From positions 92,460 to 156,459 of the forward strand of contig NZ_JAGRPU010000013.1 of assembly GCF_024606225.1 (NCBI RefSeq): a stretch of DNA of 64,000 bases. The letters run 5' to 3'. The notes below the pieces were generated by a model. The model saw only the letters and a list, made by a program, of their open reading frames with translations. It ran no database searches and was not told the DNA's origin. The stretch comes from Endozoicomonas sp. ISHI1 (GTDB taxonomy: Bacteria; Pseudomonadota; Gammaproteobacteria; Pseudomonadales; Endozoicomonadaceae). Positions 1-8,318 of the stretch are shown one piece after another. A program made the translations under genes and the position numbers. The first letter of the stretch is position 1. Each line of letters starts with the position of its first letter.

Positions 1-661
1 ACTGCCAGGTATTTCCCGGTCGATTAATTCGCCGCCAGAAATCAGCACCTGGTGCACCGTCGGCCTGGCCAACCGATGTCAACTGTGCAAGGTTTGCCAG
101 AACCAGCAGAGCAACATGCTCTCCCAGGGGGCGTTTCATCTGACTGACTTTGTCGTAGAGACAGGGGGTATCCGGGTCCAGTAAATCGTTAAATTTCGGC
201 AGCTCCTCACTGGTGAGCTTGCGGATATCCATCACCAGGGTGAGTGGCTGTGGACCTTCAAAGAGCTTGCCTGAACGCAGAGAGTGGCGACCATCGTCGG
301 CAATGCTTAACCGGGTCACCAGATTAGCCTGTGAGAGGTCGTCAGGGTGGGAAATAAGGGTGAAATCCCGATGTTCATCATCAGTATGGGCCACTAAGAG
401 CTGTCGAACCTGATCATCACTGGCAACAAAACGAAAATCGAAGGCATGAGGAGGCTTATCGAGCGAGGACTTTGCTGGGGATACAGCTCTCGCTTTGTCA
501 GAAAACGTCACCGCAGGTAACGATGTCTTTAGTTTGCACGTTACATCAGGGCAGATTTCTACACCCTTTTCATTTGGCGGGGAGTCCGGCTTCACGCTCC
601 CGGTCGGCACGCCACTCTCGAGAACGGGTTTGTTTGTTTTCTCATCAATACGACCATCCAT
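1..661 (-). CDS. Giant AAA+/transglutaminase paralogue, N-terminal part (copy A, cut by window edge)
   Basis: Reading leftward from ATG at 661 the frame stays open for 220 codons to the window edge. It gives the leader typical of this family (starts MDGRIDEKTNKPVLESGVP) followed by the first conserved block, with FDFRF, SHPDDLSQANLV, LVMDIRKLTSEELPKFNDLL and GADFWRRINR. A good Shine-Dalgarno (GGAGGT) lies 8 nt before the ATG, better than in most other copies. The rest of the protein lies left of the window. By comparison with the complete neighbours it should be about 2,450 residues long with two P-loop modules and a transglutaminase-like domain, but none of that is visible here. Its leader has diverged from the others in the middle, while the block from residue 75 onward is nearly invariant. 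Confidence 0.85.
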   Translation of the reverse strand, partial: MDGRIDEKTNKPVLESGVPTGSVKPDSPPNEKGVEICPDVTCKLKTSLPAVTFSDKARAVSPAKSSLDKPPHAFDFRFVASDDQVRQLLVAHTDDEHRDFTLISHPDDLSQANLVTRLSIADDGRHSLRSGKLFEGPQPLTLVMDIRKLTSEELPKFNDLLDPDTPCLYDKVSQMKRPLGEHVALLVLANLAQLTSVGQADGAPGADFWRRINRPGNTWQ

Positions 662-700
662 AGCCAATACCTCCACGCAGTCATTTGCAGGACCAGGTTA

Positions 701-742
701 AAACTGTTTGGTGGTTTGACCTTGAAATTGGATGGAAGTTCC
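701..742 (-). promoter_or_regulatory. Conserved upstream element of copy A
   Basis: Most diverged instance of the element found upstream of every giant and F-box gene. Read in gene direction it keeps GGAACTTCCATCC and AAGGTCA but has lost the TATAAT-like segment (AAACCACC instead). It ends about 40 nt upstream of the start codon of the partial gene at 1-661. Confidence 0.4.
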
Positions 743-817
743 CTACAGAGCTGACACCCCCCAGAAGTAAGTGGCTTTCCGCTCATTCGGGTAATCAGGA
801 AAAAAATCTGCCTGGTT

Positions 818-3800
818 TTACATCAATGAGTCGTAAATCGAATTCAAATTTACACTGTTCAAAAACTCTTCGGCAATTTTTGTCAGCTCATCGGATCTGA
901 GCACCAGAGCGTTACCGGCGTTGAGTGCCTGCCGTAAGTGAGTATCCCTGAGAGATTTCGCAAATGGGTCAGAGCTATCAATTTTATACATCATGGCATA
1001 CAGCTCTTCTGGTGAGGATGGCTCATGAGCGCCATAGATGTCCAGATAGTCCTTTGGTGTGATGTGATCAATCATAGTAGCTTTGGCCCAGCAATACGTT
1101 AAGCCACCGGCTTTTGAGTGCGTCATTTCATACAGGTAATAACTGAAGGCTTGCTGAATCGCTTGCCGGTATTTGTACCTTAAACCATTCCAAAGCCTAT
1201 AATCCTCAACTGCTAACCCATAGGGATTGAGTTTGATTTTTTCCGTTATCTGCTTCAAGTCCGGGCTGCTCTCAACTTTTCGATGAAACAGGACTCTGAC
1301 TTTTTCCGCAATCACGGTCTTTCCCCAGGAAGGTTCCCCGAGGATAATCACTGGACGGTGGTTCGCCTTGCCAGAGCTCAACTTTGCAAACGCGGGGTGG
1401 TGCACCAGCATTCGTTCTATATTCGGAACTCCCTCGGGGTCGTCCGTCCAGGCGATCTGTAAAGACGACTGAATAATTTTATACGTAAGGAATGACGAAA
1501 ACCCATCATGACAATGAGTCACGAACCAGGCTTCACCGTTTCTACTTTGGAAGCTTTTGTAAACCAACCGCCATGTCTGGCTATTTTTTTCTCTGGAAAA
1601 TAACTTCCGGTACCATATTTTCAGAGCATGGGCGGCTTCAAACTTCACTTCATCGACGGCTTCCAGACGTACCAAAGTCTCATGGTGTATATCAGCAAGC
1701 CCTGTATAGAAGTCGTTGATTGGCGGTTGGTCCAGCCAACCCGATTTCAGGGTTTTACGGACAAATTGAATAACCGAAGGTCTGGTTAAGTCAATGTGCT
1801 TCAGTATGTCCAGAATTAAATGAAACCATTGCAGAGGGTTTGCTCCGCCCTGAACAATCATTTTTGAATGGAGTGACTTGAGTTGTTCTGTGACCTGATC
1901 TTCATCGCTGTTGGACAAGATTTCTTTTATTGCCTCCGACATTGGTTTACTCAAATTGTCTTCGTTGTAAGCCAAAAAAACGCTCCATATTACCCCGTAA
2001 CCACTCGGTGTTTCTGTCTCCAGTGACTCCAGCATTGAGACGCCCATGACAAAACCGGTTAAGTTTTTTTCCTTCCAAAGGTTACGGACTATTTCGAAAA
2101 TACTTAGATGGGTTTTTGGTAATGCACTCTTTGTCGCTAAAGCGTTGTTCAGTTCCATCAGGCTCATGCCACAAGCTTTAGCCAGAGTTTGCTGTTGTGT
2201 TAAATCAGCGCCTTTAAGGAATTCCTTCAGGAGACCCAGAGTCTTCTTTAACTCAGTGCTGGAAACAGTTCCTTTCGTATTCGGCTGGAAGGCAGGTGTG
2301 ATTGTTGTTACCTGTGCGGGTCCCCCGTCCAAATCGACCGATTTCCAGGTTTGGCCTCCATCCTCGGAATACTCAGCAAAGCAGTGGATAAAGTTATCGA
2401 TTAGCCGACATGGAATCCCGAAATAACGACAAAAAGCAATAAAAACAGTCACACGATGATGGCAGCTACCCTGTCGTTTTGTTACGAGGAATTCAAAAAA
2501 ATTCTCATGACTCTCTGGTTGAATCTCACCGGAAAACTGTGTGCAATAGTCCGTGATCGCCCGAATGAGTTGTGTCTTGTCTTTGGCGTTTTTTATTGCC
2601 TGCAATGGCGCCTGTACTTCGGGTAGTTGTCGGCCAATGGTCTTAAACAGTTTGTCCAGTACGTTTTTCATGCCTTCTGAACAGTGGGTGTCAAACCATG
2701 TTGATCGTTCTTGCAGGGCTTCTTTAGTAAATGTTTTTTTACTCGCTACTCTGGATTGCACGACATAAGTCACTTGGATACTCTGGTTAGCTTTGGCCTC
2801 AGGGACAGACAGTGTGTGAAGCCCGGTATATCGATCCCGGACCAGGGTAAATGCCATATCAGGTTCTATACGCAGGGCCACGATATGGTCGTCAGGGTTC
2901 AGGCTGGGCAAGGCATATTGGCCGTTTTTTGATGAACAGCTAAAAGTCGCCAGCGCTTGATCGCTGGTTAATAGCACTGGTTGGTCCTGCCCTGGTAACC
3001 GTTCCGGTATGAGGGTTTCAACTCCATCAATGTCTTTATCATTGAGATCGATCTCTTTGACATCGCCTTTGGCAGTCACATAAATATCCCGTGCCAAGTG
3101 GCGATACAGACGAGAAGAATGGTAGCAATCAAAAATTTTATAATCGTCAAGCTGTGACTTCTCCTGGTATTCATAGTTCGTTGTCCGGTTCAATGCCGGA
3201 GCCTGTTTCTCGTGGACTTCCGGATCGTATTGTTCAGCAGCGTTATCAGTGGCAATAGTTGACGCTCTGTTAACAGGGTTCGACTGACCAATTATCTGAT
3301 ACCAGAACGCGGGCCTTAGTGGAAGCGCCCCGGAGCTCCTTGCGCTTATCCGCTGATCAGCCTCCTGAAGGCAGGGCTGATAAGTCGATATTTTCAGCGT
3401 TTGCTCCTGCTCTTTCGTCAGTGGAAACACGCTATTAACGTCCACTCCCGTATGGCCAAACTCATGATCAAACCATCGTCGCTGCCAGTGTCCGTAGAGT
3501 GCCCTGGTGAGCATATCATCCGACTGATCCGGCTTCAGGGAAAGGCCGGATGCCTGCCATCTGGCCTGAGCTACCATCCTGATTATTTCCGTTCTGGCTT
3601 CTTCTTCAGTCAGACGAGTCTCGACACGAATTTCATGGCGTTTCTCATCAATACTGTTGAGATCACTGCGTCGTATCACCCACGGACGCTCAATGTCCGA
3701 TACCATGTGGTTGAACCAATCCCAAAGTTGATAATCAAAAGCGCTTTTACTCGTGGCAAGTGCCGATGACTTTGGTAGTGCCCCCAGAGAGATCCCGGCG

Positions 3801-6800
3801 GCCATCAGATAAAGCCGGTAATGTTGATTGAGGCACTGATGAAGTCCGTCTTTGGTAAAATCGCCCCCTTGGACGATGGCCCGGGCCGCATTTTGTAGAT
3901 CAAGACTGGTTGGCTGCAATGGTAAGTTTTGCCTTTGCAGGCAGGCCCTCAAACGACAATGTTGCTCAGTCAGCCATTCAGCCACGATTTTCCCGTGCCA
4001 GGTCTGTGGCAACACTTTCTCAGCAATGGCACGCAATTCTGCCGGGTTGTACTGCCGGATGGGTATATGTCGAAAACGCCCTTTCAGTGCCGGTGATAAC
4101 GGTTTTCGCCCGCTATACTCCGGTGGGTTGATGGTGGCAAACAGGTGGAATCCCGGATGAGCGTCACCGGCCAGAATATCGTTCAACTCACCTTCCAGGT
4201 GCTGACTGTCGATCAGATTCATTTCCGAGATGACCACGATGCCGCCATCCGCTTTTGCCGTCTGAATTTTTTCACACACTTTGTCCCAGGAGCAATCACA
4301 GGCATTCAGGGCAAAGACCTCTGGCATGGATTCTCCTTGTTGCCCGGCCTGTCGTTTGACACTTTCAATCATCAGATTCAGAGTGGCATCTTTACCCCGT
4401 CCGGCGGGGCCTTCAATCAGCGTCGCCTGACGACCGTCGTGTTTCCTGCCGAGATGATAAGCCTGCTGACACCGGCTTAAATCCTGTCCAAGCCGTTGCA
4501 CCAGCTCAGTGACTGCCGATCCGGAGGTGTCAAATTCAGGTCGGGTTCGTTCGGTGAATTCTTTGAAGGCCTGCTGCATAGGGTGCAGGGTGGTCTGGTT
4601 ATGAACTCTGTCGCTCAGGGTGCTGTCCGAGTGGTAACGGGCAGCAAACCAGATTTCCAATGCTATCAGGGCATCTTGGTGAGTTTCGCTGATTTCGGGC
4701 TCCAGCACATCCCGGAAACTTTGCTGGATCAAACCGTTCATTTGCTTATAGGTAACACTGTCGCTTACCGTTAGCGCACGATCCAGATACCAACCTACCC
4801 AACTGCAGATATCCGTTAAATCCCTGGGAGTGAACTCATGCTCTGGCAACAGTTCCTGATAATACTGCCAGAGTGTCATTACACTTTCGGTGGTGCTTTG
4901 TGCAAGGGTGTCTATTTGGCGGTCTGGAAGATGCCGCTGTAACTGCTTGACCAGAGCCGGTTCTACTACCCTGTCCCGAAGGAAGGCCCGGTCTAAAGGT
5001 GGGTAGTAAGCCCTGGGCAGTTTCTCTTTCAGGGCCGGGTCCAGATGGCGCCCGGCATAATGATCCGGGTTACCGGTGAGAATCACCCGGTGTTTTGAGC
5101 TGACCTTGACAGGGTGGCCATTCACATAGATATAGGGTTTCGGTTCCCATAAGCCGTTTAATGACGCCAGCAATCCGGTTTTGGCGAGATTGGCTTCATC
5201 CAGCACCAGGGTAACGTACTCGCCGTCTATGTCGGACGGGGTACTAGCCCATTCCATCAGGGCCCGGTTTTGCTGTTTCATAGAGCGGTCGCCACTGGTG
5301 TGCTCTTGCCACTGCCAGCGTTTCATGAGGGTTTGTTCGCTGTCAGAAGGTCCAAGGGATATCACCACAGCCTGTCCTGAGGCCTTCGCCATTCTGGCAG
5401 AAAAGTAACTTTTTCCAGTGCCGGTTTCCCCCTGCAGGAATAGAACGGGAGAGTCCGCCAACCGGTCATGGAGTCGGGACAATCGACGGTTTTCACGATC
5501 CTTCTGACTCATCTCGCCGTAATAAAGATCATGGGCCAATGCTGACAGTGGCTTATCAGCGGAACCCTGCCATTCCAGTGATTGAGACAGTCGGTTTTCT
5601 ATGCGTTCAATGCATTCTGCGTCGGAATTCCCTGTTTTGGCCATGTGAAAACAATCGGTGGCCAGAGATTGAATGGCATCGGATCGGGTCTGCCCTGATG
5701 ACAGAGGTAAATGCCAGCCAGAAGCCAGTGCATCTTGTATACGTTTGATCTGTCTTGATGGTCTGATGGCTAACGTTTGATATTGTTCTGCTGCCGCTGG
5801 ATCAACTGCCAACTGATGCGCTATTGCCTGTCGTTGTCGTTCCGGCGAGTGGGCAACGATCGCGGCACAGAGCTCATCCAGAGATTTTTCAGTCGACAAA
5901 AATGGAAAGGGTTTTTCATAGGACAGTTTTAATACTCTGAATTGAGTCTCGTTAAAGGCTGCCGGGTCAAAGGCTCTGGCCAGTGGCCATGGGTTCTGCT
6001 GCACAAACGCTCTGTCCAACTGCGGGGTACTATTAATGATGTCATTTAACCGATCCGGGTCCACTGAGGCAGTTTGCTCCTCATCCGGCTTTTTATCAGC
6101 ATCCGGCAGTAACTGCCAACAGGCTACTTTCATAAAATCACGCACTGACGGATTCTGCCGGGTGCCATGGGTGATGACGCTATTGATGGCCTTACGCCAG
6201 TGGCGGGGCAGGAGCTGTGGGGACTGGTCAACCTGCTGTGCTCGCCGGGCGGCCAGTATCAGGTTATTCAGTAACCCTTCGTTCAGTTCAGGCAGAGGGT
6301 TGCAAAGGTCGCCGGGTACAGTTTCAAACGCTTTGTATAGTTTGTGAAGTGCCTTTTCTGGCAGCCCGGCCCGGGGGATATCGTACCTGACTCCATTGAT
6401 ACCCCAGATATCTACCTCAGGACATGGGGTGCCCGTGGCGACCATCGAACTGAATACGCTAGATGGGCTTTTCGCAGACTCAGGCAAAAGCAGGGTGACA
6501 TGGGCTTTTGGGTAGGCCTGTAGGTGACCATTGACCAACAAAGGTTGCCCAATAGCCAGGGGTTCCAGAAGTTGTTGAAGTGTTGGATTACTTTCGAGAC
6601 CCCGCAATACAACCGGCTTGCCAGAGGCTAATGCCTCTTGCAACTCACTCTGACTCCGGCCAAAGTGCGCCTTTTGTTCTGAGGTGACATGGATATTATC
6701 AAATAGCTGACTGAGGCTGGTTTGTTCATTGACCTGAATCACCAAAGGTGATTCCAGATCATTGATCCAATGACTGGCCTGAGCTTGTTGCTGATACGTG

Positions 6801-8206
6801 ATGGTCTTAAAGACGGCCTGATCTCTCACTGAGTGCTCATCGTTTTCTGCCAGTCCCAGGGCTTTCGGCTGCTGTTTTGAGTGAGCCACCTGAAGTCGGG
6901 GCTTCAGGCCTGTGGTCTCGCGCATCGTCTGCAGTGAACCCAGTAAACAAAACCAGTGTGCCTCGGTGAGAGGAGACGTTATTGTGACAGCACCACCCGC
7001 CCGAACTTGTTCCAACAGACAGGTGTTAGGGACTGCATAGCCTTCCGGGGTAATGGCAATCGGGTTCAGCCATTGGGAAATATTACTCTCGTTAATGATA
7101 ATCGGGTTGCCTGATGCGTTACCAGAGTGGGATAAGGAGTGGGACAGGCTTTGGAACATTGAATGAAGCTCGTCCTTCCCTACCGGCATTTGATAAAACT
7201 GAACATCGTCGGGTAACTGACAGAGTTTGCCATTGCTCTCAAAGCTCTTTTGCGCCAGCATCTGTCGAATCGCCTGTTCAAAGGCCAGATCCTGCCAGTT
7301 GGCGCCTTTCAGAATCACCCGTTGCCCGGCCTTTAACGACTCAAGCCTGCCGGGAATGTGCCGAATTCGCCCCTGTTTATCCACTCCGGGGCCGCCCAGT
7401 AGCAGCTGTCGCCAGTTACTGTGCAAGTGACAGTCAATAACAACGGTATTGTCGTCATCCGAAGCACTCCCGGCACTGGGGAGTTCAGCCAATACCTGAG
7501 GAACCTTGTTGATGTTCATCGCCTGGCTATTGCCGGTCTGTGAGTCGAACTGCCAGCTATTTCCCGGTCGATTGATTCGCCGCCAGAAATCAGCGCCCGG
7601 AGCGTTATCAGTCTGGCCAACCGATGCCAACTGTGCAGGGTTTGCCAGAACCAGCAGAGCAACATGCTCTCCCAGGGGGCGTTTCTTCTGGCTGACTTTG
7701 TCGTACAGAGAGGGGTTGTCAGGGTCCAGCAGATCGTTAAATTTTGGCAGCTCCTCACTGGTGAGCTTGCGGATATCCATTACCAAAGTGAGTGGCTGTG
7801 ACCCTTCAAACAGCTTCCCTGAACGCAGAGTGTGGCAACCATCTTCAGAAATGCTCAACCGGCTCACCAGATTAGCCTGTGAGAGGTCGTCAGGGTGGGA
7901 AATAAGGGTGACATCCCGATGTTCAGCACCGGTTTGGGCTACTAAAAGCTGCCGAACTTCATCATCACTGGCGACAAAACGAAAATCGAAAGAATGAGAG
8001 GCTCCGGGAAGCGAGGAATCCGTCGAGGATACGGTTCTCGCCCTGTCAGGCAACGTCATCGTAAGCGACGATCTATTGAGTTTGGAAGTGACACCAGAGC
8101 AGATAGCTTCAATCTTTGCCGGTGGAGCCAGCTTTGCTTCCCTTGCTGCCGACACACCCGTATTAAGCACAGGCCCACTTGATTGCTCACTAATCCGACC
8201 ATCCAT
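818..8206 (-). CDS. Giant tandem-AAA+ ATPase with transglutaminase-like domain (copy B)
   Basis: 2,462 residues from ATG at 8206. A TTG two codons upstream is possible, but GGGAGA lies 6 nt before the ATG and would abut the TTG. Seen: leader 1-72; degenerate AAA-like units at about 95-215, 255-345, 368-445 and 487-580; a helical lid-like stretch; first P-loop GETGTGKS 926-933 with LVLDEANL near 1000 and TGNP sensor near 1042; second module GPAGRGKD 1266-1273, VVISEMNL with S1327-E1328, INPP at N1360 and a GRF arginine; transglutaminase-like residues C1915, H1941, D1958; helical C-terminus ending EEFLNSVNLNS. AAA+ modules remodel proteins using ATP, and transglutaminase folds attack Gln side chains; the actual substrate is unknown. 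Oddities: GSCHHRVTV where other copies have GSCRHR, and a GEPSWGKT string at 2290-2297 that looks like a third P-loop but is not conserved. Confidence 0.92.
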   Translation of the reverse strand: MDGRISEQSSGPVLNTGVSAAREAKLAPPAKIEAICSGVTSKLNRSSLTMTLPDRARTVSSTDSSLPGASHSFDFRFVASDDEVRQLLVAQTGAEHRDVTLISHPDDLSQANLVSRLSISEDGCHTLRSGKLFEGSQPLTLVMDIRKLTSEELPKFNDLLDPDNPSLYDKVSQKKRPLGEHVALLVLANPAQLASVGQTDNAPGADFWRRINRPGNSWQFDSQTGNSQAMNINKVPQVLAELPSAGSASDDDNTVVIDCHLHSNWRQLLLGGPGVDKQGRIRHIPGRLESLKAGQRVILKGANWQDLAFEQAIRQMLAQKSFESNGKLCQLPDDVQFYQMPVGKDELHSMFQSLSHSLSHSGNASGNPIIINESNISQWLNPIAITPEGYAVPNTCLLEQVRAGGAVTITSPLTEAHWFCLLGSLQTMRETTGLKPRLQVAHSKQQPKALGLAENDEHSVRDQAVFKTITYQQQAQASHWINDLESPLVIQVNEQTSLSQLFDNIHVTSEQKAHFGRSQSELQEALASGKPVVLRGLESNPTLQQLLEPLAIGQPLLVNGHLQAYPKAHVTLLLPESAKSPSSVFSSMVATGTPCPEVDIWGINGVRYDIPRAGLPEKALHKLYKAFETVPGDLCNPLPELNEGLLNNLILAARRAQQVDQSPQLLPRHWRKAINSVITHGTRQNPSVRDFMKVACWQLLPDADKKPDEEQTASVDPDRLNDIINSTPQLDRAFVQQNPWPLARAFDPAAFNETQFRVLKLSYEKPFPFLSTEKSLDELCAAIVAHSPERQRQAIAHQLAVDPAAAEQYQTLAIRPSRQIKRIQDALASGWHLPLSSGQTRSDAIQSLATDCFHMAKTGNSDAECIERIENRLSQSLEWQGSADKPLSALAHDLYYGEMSQKDRENRRLSRLHDRLADSPVLFLQGETGTGKSYFSARMAKASGQAVVISLGPSDSEQTLMKRWQWQEHTSGDRSMKQQNRALMEWASTPSDIDGEYVTLVLDEANLAKTGLLASLNGLWEPKPYIYVNGHPVKVSSKHRVILTGNPDHYAGRHLDPALKEKLPRAYYPPLDRAFLRDRVVEPALVKQLQRHLPDRQIDTLAQSTTESVMTLWQYYQELLPEHEFTPRDLTDICSWVGWYLDRALTVSDSVTYKQMNGLIQQSFRDVLEPEISETHQDALIALEIWFAARYHSDSTLSDRVHNQTTLHPMQQAFKEFTERTRPEFDTSGSAVTELVQRLGQDLSRCQQAYHLGRKHDGRQATLIEGPAGRGKDATLNLMIESVKRQAGQQGESMPEVFALNACDCSWDKVCEKIQTAKADGGIVVISEMNLIDSQHLEGELNDILAGDAHPGFHLFATINPPEYSGRKPLSPALKGRFRHIPIRQYNPAELRAIAEKVLPQTWHGKIVAEWLTEQHCRLRACLQRQNLPLQPTSLDLQNAARAIVQGGDFTKDGLHQCLNQHYRLYLMAAGISLGALPKSSALATSKSAFDYQLWDWFNHMVSDIERPWVIRRSDLNSIDEKRHEIRVETRLTEEEARTEIIRMVAQARWQASGLSLKPDQSDDMLTRALYGHWQRRWFDHEFGHTGVDVNSVFPLTKEQEQTLKISTYQPCLQEADQRISARSSGALPLRPAFWYQIIGQSNPVNRASTIATDNAAEQYDPEVHEKQAPALNRTTNYEYQEKSQLDDYKIFDCYHSSRLYRHLARDIYVTAKGDVKEIDLNDKDIDGVETLIPERLPGQDQPVLLTSDQALATFSCSSKNGQYALPSLNPDDHIVALRIEPDMAFTLVRDRYTGLHTLSVPEAKANQSIQVTYVVQSRVASKKTFTKEALQERSTWFDTHCSEGMKNVLDKLFKTIGRQLPEVQAPLQAIKNAKDKTQLIRAITDYCTQFSGEIQPESHENFFEFLVTKRQGSCHHRVTVFIAFCRYFGIPCRLIDNFIHCFAEYSEDGGQTWKSVDLDGGPAQVTTITPAFQPNTKGTVSSTELKKTLGLLKEFLKGADLTQQQTLAKACGMSLMELNNALATKSALPKTHLSIFEIVRNLWKEKNLTGFVMGVSMLESLETETPSGYGVIWSVFLAYNEDNLSKPMSEAIKEILSNSDEDQVTEQLKSLHSKMIVQGGANPLQWFHLILDILKHIDLTRPSVIQFVRKTLKSGWLDQPPINDFYTGLADIHHETLVRLEAVDEVKFEAAHALKIWYRKLFSREKNSQTWRLVYKSFQSRNGEAWFVTHCHDGFSSFLTYKIIQSSLQIAWTDDPEGVPNIERMLVHHPAFAKLSSGKANHRPVIILGEPSWGKTVIAEKVRVLFHRKVESSPDLKQITEKIKLNPYGLAVEDYRLWNGLRYKYRQAIQQAFSYYLYEMTHSKAGGLTYCWAKATMIDHITPKDYLDIYGAHEPSSPEELYAMMYKIDSSDPFAKSLRDTHLRQALNAGNALVLRSDELTKIAEEFLNSVNLNSIYDSLM

Positions 8207-8240
8207 AGTCAATCTCCCTTCTGTGATCTGAAGTACTGCA

Positions 8241-8292
8241 TTGAAACTCTTGAATGATTTGACCTTCAGGTAGGACAGAAGTTCCGTTTGGA
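8241..8292 (-). promoter_or_regulatory. Conserved upstream element of copy B
   Basis: Gene-direction reading gives GAACTTCTGTCCTACCTGAAGG then TCAAATCATTC, followed by the second conserved patch CAATGCAGTACTTCAGAT before the ribosome binding site. The -10-like part is weak. Position relative to the ATG is conserved, which favours a promoter or regulator site over a terminator. Confidence 0.45.
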
Positions 8293-8318
8293 CAGTGAGC
8301 CGTCACTATTAAGGGAAG

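Noticed and set aside
818..8206. MoxR/VWA-type chaperone system
   Set aside because: The P-loop modules are MoxR/midasin-like, but no von Willebrand factor A domain (MIDAS DxSxS) is visible in the protein or next to it.
8207..8212. TTG start two codons before MDGR in copies B, D, E and H
   Set aside because: The purine-rich ribosome binding site would touch or overlap the TTG, the ATG has 6-8 nt spacing, and copies A and I lack the TTG.
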